From positions 868,001-932,000 of the forward strand of contig NZ_CP078069.1 of NCBI RefSeq assembly GCF_019195435.1: a stretch of 64,000 nt of DNA, given 5' to 3'. This DNA is from Comamonas sp. NLF-1-9. Its GTDB lineage: Bacteria > Pseudomonadota > Gammaproteobacteria > Burkholderiales > Burkholderiaceae_C. The position numbers and the translations under genes are program-made. Under the pieces are notes generated by a model that was not told the origin of the DNA, ran no database searches, and worked only from the letters and a program-made list of their open reading frames with translations. Below, in pieces: positions 57,624 to 64,000 of the stretch. Within the stretch, counting starts at the first letter, position 1. Every line of letters begins with the position of its first letter.

Positions 57624-60443
57624 TTACAGCGTGCGCGCCACTTCCTTGACTTCGAAGAATTCGAGCTCGTCGCCTTCCTTGATGTCGGTGTAGTTGCGCA
57701 GCTTGATGCCGCACTCGAAGCCTTCCTTGACTTCCTTGACGTCGTCCTTCAGGCGCCGCACCGATTCCACCTCGCCGGTGTAGATGACCACGTTCTCGCG
57801 CAGCAGGCGGAACTTGCAGCCGCGCGTGACCTGGCCCGAGGTGATATAGGAGCCGGCAATCGTGCCGATCTTGCTCGCGACGAACACCGTGCGGATCTCG
57901 GCCGTGCCCAGCTGCTCTTCGCGCTGTTCGGGCGCGAGCATGCCCGACATCGCCGCCTTCAGTTCATCCACGGCGTCGTAGATGATGTTGTAGTAGCGCA
58001 AATCCACGCCGTTCATCTCGGCCGTCTTGCGCGCATTGGCGTCGGCGCGCACGTTGAAGCCGATGACGATGGCCTTGGAGGCCAGCGCCAGGTTCACGTC
58101 GGACTCGCTGATGCCGCCCACGCCGGCGTACACCAGTTGCACCTTGATCTCGTCGGTAGAGAGCTTGAGCAGCGACTGCGCCAGCGCCTCCTGCGAGCCC
58201 TGCACGTCGGCCTTGACGATGATGGGCAGGTGTTGCACCTCGCCCGCCTGCATCTCGGCAAAGACGTTCTCCAGCTTGGCCGCCTGCTGCTTGGCCAGCT
58301 TGGTGTTGCGGAACTTGCCCGCGCGGTAGGTTGCGATCTCGCGCGCCCGGCGCTCGTCGCCCAGCACCATGAATTCGTCGCCCGCCTGCGGCACTTCCGA
58401 CAGGCCCTGGATTTCCACCGGGATGGACGGGCCGGCTTCCTTGATGGACTTGCCGTTTTCGTCGCCCATGGCACGCACGCGGCCAAAGGTCTGGCCCGCG
58501 AGCACCACGTCGCCCACCTTGAGCGTGCCCGACTGCACCAGCACCGTGGCCACGGGGCCGCGGCCCTTGTCCAGTTGCGCCTCGATCACCAGGCCCTTGG
58601 CCATGGCGTCGACCGGCGCCTTGAGTTCGAGCACCTCGGCCTGCAGCAGCACGTTTTCCAGCAGATCGTCTATGCCCATGCCGGTCTTGCTCGACACCGC
58701 GATGAAAGGCGCCTCGCCCCCGTACTCCTCGGGCACCACTTCCTGCGCCACCAGCTCCTGCTTGACGCGCTCGGGGTTGGCCTCGGGCTTGTCCGACTTG
58801 GTGATGGCCACCACCAGCGGCACCTTGGCGGCACGCGCGTGCTTGATGGCTTCCTTGGTCTGCGGCATCACGCCATCGTCGGCCGCCACCACCAGGATCA
58901 CGATGTCGGTCGCCTGCGCTCCGCGGGCACGCATGGCCGTGAAGGCCTCGTGGCCGGGGGTGTCGAGGAAGGTGACGATGCCGCGCGGCGTCTTCACGTG
59001 GTAGGCACCGATGTGCTGGGTGATGCCGCCGGCCTCGCCCGTCGCGACCTTGGTGCGGCGGATGTAGTCCAGCAGCGAGGTCTTGCCGTGGTCCACGTGG
59101 CCCATGACGGTGACCACCGGCGCGCGCGGCAAGGCCTCGGCCTCGTGGCTGGAGACTTCTTCGGCGGTGAAGGCCTCTGGGTCGTCCAGCGCCGCGACGA
59201 TGGCGGTGTGGCCCATTTCCTCGACGATGATCATCGCGGTGTCCTGGTCCAGCGGCTGGTTGATCGTGACCATCTGGCCCATCTTCATGAGCACCTTGAT
59301 GACTTCGGATGCCTTGACCGCCATCTTGTGCGCGAGCTCCGCGACGGTGATGGTTTCGGGCACATGCACCTCGAGCGCGCGAAACTCCACTGGTGCCGAC
59401 GGCTGATGGCGCTCCTCGCGAGCGCCGCCCCTGCGGCCGCCACGCCCGCCGCCCGCGCGCCAGCGGTTGCCGCCGACGCCGCCCGAGCTGTCGCCGCGCG
59501 TCTTGATGCCCTTGCGCTTCTCGCTCTCGCCAGCCCAGCTCGAAGACAGCTTGGAGGACTTGACCTCCTTGCTGGTCGAGGGCGTGGCGCTGCCCGCCGT
59601 CTTGTGCAGCGTGCCCTTCTTGGCATCGGTCTTGGCGGCGTCCTTGTCCTTGCCGTGGCGCGTCTCTTCGGGCTTCTTGGCCACCAGCACCTTCTTGGGC
59701 GCGGCCAGCATCGCGCGGATGGCTTCGGCCTCGGCCTGGGCGCGGCGGCGGCGCTCTTCCTGGTCCTCGGCGCGCTCGGCTTCCTCGGCCGCACGGGCCT
59801 GGGCTTCGGCGGCCGCTTCCTGCTCAGCCTGGGCCTGTTCTTCCTTGCGCTCGGCCGCTTCGCGCGAAGCCTGCTGGCGCGCGGCCTCTTCATCGGCCTT
59901 CTCGCGCGCCTTGCGCTCACGCTGCTCGGCCAGGTAGGCGGCGGCGCGCTCTTCGGCTTCGCGCTCCTTGCGGGCGCGCTCATCGCGTTCGCGCTGGCTC
60001 AGGCTGCCGTCGGCTTCCTGCTGGCGCAGCAGCGCCGCCTGGCGCTCGGCCTCGGCCGCGCGACGCGCCTGCTCGGCCTCGTCGACGACAGAGACCGGGG
60101 CGGCTGCCGCTTCGGGCGCCTCGGTCGCGGCTTCGGGCGCTTCTTCGCGCTTGATGAAGGTGCGCTTCTTGCGCACCTCCACCTGGATGGTGCGCGCCTT
60201 GCCCGTGGCGTCCGACTGGCGGATTTCGCTGGTGGAGCGCTTGACCAGGGTGATCTTGCGCCGCTCCTTGACCTCGGTGCCATGGGCCGCGCGCAGATGG
60301 TCCAGCAACTGCTGCTTGTCCGCTTCGCTCACGGTGTCGGCGGCAGATTTCTTGGCCACTCCGGCAGAGCGCAATTGCGACAGCAGGGTTTCGGGCGTTT
60401 TCTTGAGTTCAGCGGCAAACTCGGCAACGGTAATGCTCGACAT
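57624..60443 (-). CDS. infB: Translation initiation factor IF-2
   Basis: This 939-residue GTPase brings initiator tRNA to the 30S subunit. It has an N-terminal IF2N domain (residues 1-50), a long charged Ala/Glu/Arg coiled region (about 110-330), a second IF2N-type module, G1 GHVDHGKT near residue 448, DTPGHEAF and TKSDKP, then domains II-IV. It follows nusA in the same operon. Confidence 0.98.
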   Translation of the reverse strand: MSSITVAEFAAELKKTPETLLSQLRSAGVAKKSAADTVSEADKQQLLDHLRAAHGTEVKERRKITLVKRSTSEIRQSDATGKARTIQVEVRKKRTFIKREEAPEAATEAPEAAAAPVSVVDEAEQARRAAEAERQAALLRQQEADGSLSQRERDERARKEREAEERAAAYLAEQRERKAREKADEEAARQQASREAAERKEEQAQAEQEAAAEAQARAAEEAERAEDQEERRRRAQAEAEAIRAMLAAPKKVLVAKKPEETRHGKDKDAAKTDAKKGTLHKTAGSATPSTSKEVKSSKLSSSWAGESEKRKGIKTRGDSSGGVGGNRWRAGGGRGGRRGGAREERHQPSAPVEFRALEVHVPETITVAELAHKMAVKASEVIKVLMKMGQMVTINQPLDQDTAMIIVEEMGHTAIVAALDDPEAFTAEEVSSHEAEALPRAPVVTVMGHVDHGKTSLLDYIRRTKVATGEAGGITQHIGAYHVKTPRGIVTFLDTPGHEAFTAMRARGAQATDIVILVVAADDGVMPQTKEAIKHARAAKVPLVVAITKSDKPEANPERVKQELVAQEVVPEEYGGEAPFIAVSSKTGMGIDDLLENVLLQAEVLELKAPVDAMAKGLVIEAQLDKGRGPVATVLVQSGTLKVGDVVLAGQTFGRVRAMGDENGKSIKEAGPSIPVEIQGLSEVPQAGDEFMVLGDERRAREIATYRAGKFRNTKLAKQQAAKLENVFAEMQAGEVQHLPIIVKADVQGSQEALAQSLLKLSTDEIKVQLVYAGVGGISESDVNLALASKAIVIGFNVRADANARKTAEMNGVDLRYYNIIYDAVDELKAAMSGMLAPEQREEQLGTAEIRTVFVASKIGTIAGSYITSGQVTRGCKFRLLRENVVIYTGEVESVRRLKDDVKEVKEGFECGIKLRNYTDIKEGDELEFFEVKEVARTL

Positions 60444-60466
60444 ATTCGGTTCGGTCCTCCCCGGCC

Positions 60467-61954
60467 TTATTCATCACCTGCGGCAAACCAGTGCTCGCGG
60501 GCTTTCATGATCAAGGCCTTGGCGTCTTCGTCGCTTTGGCCAGTGAGTTCCATCAGTTCATCGACCGCCAGGTCGGCCAGCTCGTCGCGCGTGGTTACGC
60601 CGCCGGCGGCGAGCTTGACGATCAGCTCCGTGGTCAGGCCTTCGAGTTCGCGCAAGTCCTCGTCGACCTTGCCCACCACCTGTTCACGCGCGATCTGCAT
60701 GGTCAGCAGCGCGTCCTTGGCTCGGGTGCGCAGCTCTTCGACGAGGTCTTCATCGAAGCCTTCGATGTCCAGCATTTCCTGCAGCGGCACGTAGGCCACC
60801 TCCTCGAGGTTTTCGAAGCCCTCGCGGATCAGGATGTCGGCAATCTCCTCGTCGACGTCGAGCTTTTGCATGAAAAGCTCGCGCGCGGCGCTGGTTTCGT
60901 CGGCCTCTTTCTGCGCCGACTCGGCCGCATCCATGATGTTGATCTTCCAGCCGGTGAGGTCCGACGCCAGGCGCACGTTCTGTCCGCCGCGGCCAATCGC
61001 AATCGCCAGGTTTTCCTCATCTACCACCACGTCCATCGCATGCTTTTCCTCGTCGACCACGATGGATTGCACGTTGGCCGGCGCCAGCGCCCCGATGACG
61101 AACTGCGCCGGGTCTTCGCTCCAGAGCACGATGTCCACGCGCTCGCCGGCAAGCTCGTTGCTGACCGCGTTCACGCGCGTGCCGCGCACGCCCACGCAGG
61201 TGCCGATGGGATCGACGCGCTTGTCGTGGCTGAGCACCGCGATCTTGGCGCGGCTGCCCGCATCACGCGCGCAGCTCTTGATTTCCAGCAGGCCTTGTTC
61301 GATCTCTGGCACCTCGTTGCGAAACAGCTCGATCATGAATTCGGGCGCCGAGCGCGACAGCAGGATGGGCGCGCCACGCAGCGTCAAGTCCACCTCCATG
61401 ATCATCGCCCGCACGCGGTCGCCGGTGCGCAGGTTTTCCTTGGGGATCATCTCGCTGCGGCGCAGACGCCCTTCGACGCGGCCGCTCTCGACGATGATGT
61501 CGCCCTTGTCCATGCGCTTGACCGTGCCCGAGAAGATCTTGTCGCCGCGGCTCATGAAGTCGTTGAGCAGGGTCTCGCGCTCGGCGTCGCGAATCTTCTG
61601 CAGGATCACCTGCTTGGCCGCCATCGCGCCGATGCGCCCTATGGGCACGGAGTCGACCGGCTCCTCGATGTATTCACCCACCTCGATGCCGGGCACGCGC
61701 TCTTGCGCGTCCATGAGCAGCTCTTCGGCGTCGGGGTTTTGCAGCCCGGCGTCGTCGGGCACCACCAGCCAGCGGCGGAAGGTCTGGTAGTCGCCGCTGT
61801 CGTGGTCCAGCGCGACGCGGATGTCCACTTCGCCCTCATAGAGCTTCTTCGTGGCCTGGGCCAGCGCCGACTCCACCGCCCCCAGCACTATTTCGTGATC
61901 CACGCTCTTTTCGCGCGAAATCGCTTCAATCAGCATCAACAACTCGCGATTCAT
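60467..61954 (-). CDS. nusA: Transcription termination/antitermination factor NusA
   Basis: This 495-residue protein has an N-terminal RNA-polymerase-binding domain, S1 domain ([21 protein letters not shown]), KH1/KH2 ([42 protein letters not shown]) and two C-terminal acidic repeats ([37 protein letters not shown]), as in proteobacteria. It is in operon with rimP and infB. Confidence 0.98.
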   Translation of the reverse strand: MNRELLMLIEAISREKSVDHEIVLGAVESALAQATKKLYEGEVDIRVALDHDSGDYQTFRRWLVVPDDAGLQNPDAEELLMDAQERVPGIEVGEYIEEPVDSVPIGRIGAMAAKQVILQKIRDAERETLLNDFMSRGDKIFSGTVKRMDKGDIIVESGRVEGRLRRSEMIPKENLRTGDRVRAMIMEVDLTLRGAPILLSRSAPEFMIELFRNEVPEIEQGLLEIKSCARDAGSRAKIAVLSHDKRVDPIGTCVGVRGTRVNAVSNELAGERVDIVLWSEDPAQFVIGALAPANVQSIVVDEEKHAMDVVVDEENLAIAIGRGGQNVRLASDLTGWKINIMDAAESAQKEADETSAARELFMQKLDVDEEIADILIREGFENLEEVAYVPLQEMLDIEGFDEDLVEELRTRAKDALLTMQIAREQVVGKVDEDLRELEGLTTELIVKLAAGGVTTRDELADLAVDELMELTGQSDEDAKALIMKAREHWFAAGDE

Positions 61955-62022
61955 GCCCAGGCACTCCTGTTTTTGTCAATTTCGGGCCGGCCGTGTGGCG
62001 CTGGCCCCATCCTTGGTCTGTG

Positions 62023-62607
62023 TCAATCGGCTTGTGGCTTGCGGCCGGCGCGACCCTTGAAGTTCACCGCCGGCGCCAGGCGCGCTTCGCGCAGCTCGTC
62101 CCATTCGAAGCCCAGCACCTGCAGCGGCGCGGCTTCGCGCTTGCGCGCCACGCGCCGGCCCGGCGGCGGCGCGGGCTCGTCGCTCCAGGTGATCTGCCAG
62201 CCACCGCCCTCGGCGCGTTCGAGCCGCCCGCGGAACTTCTTGCGGTTGGCGGCCACCTGGCCGCCCGCAGCCGCACCCAGCGGCGCCTTGAGCGTGAGGT
62301 CGATCAGCTCGCCCTCGAAACGCTCGAGATCGGCCTCCTTGCGCAGCGGCCGGTCAATGCCCGGCGAGGACACCTCCAGACGCTGGTAATCGATGCTGCC
62401 CACTTCCAGCGCAAACTGCAGCTGGCGCGTGACCGCTTCGCAGTCGTCCACGGTGATGAAGCGCTCGGCCACGGCCTGCCCCGCTTCGGGGCGCTGCCAC
62501 GGGATGTCTATGGTCACGCGCAGCAGCCCGCCTGCGGAGCGCTCCACGTCCACGAGCTCAAAACCCAGACCTTCGACGGTCTGCTGCACGATTTGCTGCA
62601 ATGCCAC
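62023..62607 (-). CDS. rimP: Ribosome maturation factor RimP
   Basis: RimP assists 30S maturation. Translation from the GTG at 62607 gives 194 residues beginning MALQQIVQQTVEGLGFELVDVE, the usual N-terminus; the frame is open upstream but unsupported. ITVDDCEAVTRQL and LEVSSPGIDRPL are signatures. It contains a Lys/Arg-rich addition near the end (PPPGRRVARKREAA). First gene of the nusA-infB operon. Confidence 0.94.
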   Translation of the reverse strand: MALQQIVQQTVEGLGFELVDVERSAGGLLRVTIDIPWQRPEAGQAVAERFITVDDCEAVTRQLQFALEVGSIDYQRLEVSSPGIDRPLRKEADLERFEGELIDLTLKAPLGAAAGGQVAANRKKFRGRLERAEGGGWQITWSDEPAPPPGRRVARKREAAPLQVLGFEWDELREARLAPAVNFKGRAGRKPQAD

Positions 62608-62698
62608 TGCCTTGTGTTCTCTGCGCCTTTGCGGGGCCCGTGCCCTTGTCCGGCGCCGATTCAACCCCGATTCAATCTCTATCCAAAACCGATCGACC

Positions 62699-62727
62699 AA
62701 AAAAAACGGGCGGTTGCAACCCGCCCG
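62699..62727 (-). terminator. Rho-independent terminator after the thioredoxin-like gene
   Basis: On the minus strand GGGCGG and CCGCCC form a stem with a seven-base loop, followed by G and eight T. It closes the cytochrome/thioredoxin transcript before rimP. Confidence 0.85.
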
Positions 62728-62811
62728 GTTTTGGTCGTGAAGCGGGTATTGTAGTGTCAAATACCCTGCTTTTCAAGTTATGGCAAGCCCCTCGCAGCGA
62801 GGGCCGCTGCC

Positions 62812-63162
62812 TCAGCCGCGGCTTGCGATGATGCGCTGCAGCAAGGCCAGCGCCTCGGGCTCGTTTGCCGCGGGCGCGTCGGGGCCCAGCAAGCCCTGGG
62901 CCAAGCGCAGCAGCGCCTCGGGGCGCGGTGCGATGGGCGCGCAGTAGCGCAGCTGTCCGGCGCGCCCGAGCAGCAGCGTGGGGAAGGTTTCGACGTCGAA
63001 GTCGCCCACCAGCGCTTCTTCGTCCTCGATATCCACCCAGGCAAAACGCCACTGCGGCTGCTGCGCGGCAAGCGCTTCGAAGTCCGCGCGCCAGCCGCGG
63101 CAAACCTTGCACCACTGGGCGCACAGGCAGACGATCCACCAGGCTTCGCGCGATTCGGACAT
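62812..63162 (-). CDS. Thioredoxin-like protein
   Basis: This 116-residue thioredoxin-fold protein has the redox pair in AQWCKVCRGW and the cis-Pro segment VETFPTLLLG. No signal peptide is visible, so it should be cytosolic. The ATG at 63162 is chosen; an overlapping longer frame reads into the cytochrome gene. It ends about 85 bases before a strong terminator and lies eight bases after the cytochrome gene, suggesting cotranscription. Confidence 0.85.
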   Translation of the reverse strand: MSESREAWWIVCLCAQWCKVCRGWRADFEALAAQQPQWRFAWVDIEDEEALVGDFDVETFPTLLLGRAGQLRYCAPIAPRPEALLRLAQGLLGPDAPAANEPEALALLQRIIASRG

Positions 63163-63170
63163 GGTTTCAC

Positions 63171-64000
63171 TCAATAAGTGCTGCGCTCGCGCACGCGGTG
63201 CACGGCTATCGCGTCCACCCGGCCCGCCTGGTTGCCCCAGGCCTGGCGGATGTAGCTCAAGACCGCGGCGATGTCTGCGTCCGTCATGGACTGGCGAAAC
63301 GGCGGCATGCCGTGGGGGCGCGGGTTGCCGGCAGTGGCAGGCAGGTAGCCGCCGTGCAGGGTGATCTGGATCAGGTTCAGCGGCTCGGCCATGGTCACGG
63401 CCCGGTTGCCCGCCAATGCGGGAAAGGCGCCGCGCTTGCCCTGGCCTTCGTCCTGATGGCACTCGGCGCAGTAGTCGGCATACAGCTTGGCGCCGCGCTC
63501 GAGCACCTGCGCCGCAGCGGCCGGGGCGCTCGGCCCCGCCGCCGGCGCATGCTGTGGCAGGGCGCGCAGCCAGCGGGCCAGCGCCAGGGCGTCATCCGCC
63601 GTGAGGTATTGCAGGCTGTGGAACACGACCTCGGCCATGGGGCCGGAAACACCCGCCTGCGCCGAGCGGCCGCTGGTCAGCAGCGTGGCGATGTCTTGCT
63701 CGCTCCAGTCGGCCACGCCGGCCTGCGCCGGGGAATGCAACGATGGCGCCCACCAGTATTCGCCCGGCACGATGGCGCCGCTGAGTGCCTCGCCGCGCAG
63801 CGGCCCGCCGAGCGCGTCGCGCGGGCTGTGGCAGGCGGCGCAATGCCCCAGGGCCTGGGCAATATAGGCGCCGCGCTGCAGCGGCGTTTGGGGCGCCGGG
63901 CGCTCTGGCGCCGGCCGAAAGTACAGCGCGCGCCAGACCGCGAGCGCCGCCTGGGTGTTGTAGGGAAAGCGCAGCGTCGGCGCCGGCGTGGCCTGGTGCA
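63171..64000 (-). CDS. Multi-haem cytochrome c (5' part outside window)
   Basis: This cytochrome c protein of at least 276 residues is open to the right edge. Two CxxCH haem sites are visible: CAACHSPRDALGG and, about 115 residues later, CAECHQDEGQG, with likely axial Met in MPPFRQSMTD. The layout resembles the cytochrome subunit of membrane-bound alcohol or aldehyde dehydrogenases, which carry three haems; a third site may lie outside. It would be exported to the periplasm. Confidence 0.85.
   Translation of the reverse strand, partial: HQATPAPTLRFPYNTQAALAVWRALYFRPAPERPAPQTPLQRGAYIAQALGHCAACHSPRDALGGPLRGEALSGAIVPGEYWWAPSLHSPAQAGVADWSEQDIATLLTSGRSAQAGVSGPMAEVVFHSLQYLTADDALALARWLRALPQHAPAAGPSAPAAAAQVLERGAKLYADYCAECHQDEGQGKRGAFPALAGNRAVTMAEPLNLIQITLHGGYLPATAGNPRPHGMPPFRQSMTDADIAAVLSYIRQAWGNQAGRVDAIAVHRVRERSTY

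Noticed and set aside
57441..60794. Very long plus-strand open frame of 1117 codons
   Set aside because: It is the antisense shadow of infB and its neighbours, whose minus-strand products match IF-2, RbfA and NusA; the frame reflects GC-rich codon bias.

Overview
The window is GC-rich chromosomal DNA of a betaproteobacterium, most likely Burkholderiales/Comamonadaceae. Three things suggest this: the gene clusters hrpA / argA, guaA-guaB-DUF4124-rnfH-ratA-smpB and rimP-nusA-infB-rbfA-truB-typA; the codon use; and a short interspersed repeat (core AGCTGCCAGCGC) that I recall from Acidovorax-like genomes. The chromosomal backbone covers 1-6278 (hrpA end, a lipoprotein, argA, a second lipoprotein, tpm) and 40615-64000 (guaA to the translation operon, ending in a thioredoxin-like gene and a multi-haem cytochrome c cut by the window edge).

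Between them lies a roughly 34 kb genomic island (about 6279-40634) inserted in the 3' end of guaA. The integrase and an AlpA-like factor sit beside guaA. A second copy of the last codons of guaA (TIEWE-stop) marks the far end. From left to right the island holds: (a) a promoter, a candidate retron RNA, a small protein, an XRE regulator and a retron-type reverse transcriptase, followed in the same direction by qatA-qatB-qatC-qatD, a known four-gene anti-phage system; (b) a leftward, overlapping operon: serine recombinase, DNA methyltransferase, HEPN protein, DUF1016/YhcG nuclease, DExH helicase and GIY-YIG nuclease, which together look like a restriction-type defence system; (c) a Tn402-family transposon (23019-32689) flanked by the 5-bp duplication TTTCA, carrying a class 1 integron with intI1, a cassette of unknown function, aadA1, qacE-delta-1, sul1, orf5, IS1326 and a tni module in which tniB is truncated; (d) a plasmid-like segment with small regulators, an orphan VbhA-type antitoxin, TraJ/TraK-like genes, seven iterons beside a TrfA-type initiator, and the integration genes.

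The island is therefore layered: an integrative or plasmid-derived element has collected phage defence, and a resistance transposon has landed next to the serine recombinase, at what looks like that recombinase's own recombination site. No relaxase or type IV secretion genes are visible, so any transfer would need help in trans.

A second, smaller accessory patch lies between smpB and the 3-hydroxyisobutyryl-CoA hydrolase gene. It is AT-rich in part and carries an McrB/McrC restriction pair, two proteins I do not recognise and a WYL-domain regulator. No tRNA, rRNA or CRISPR array was recognised in the window.
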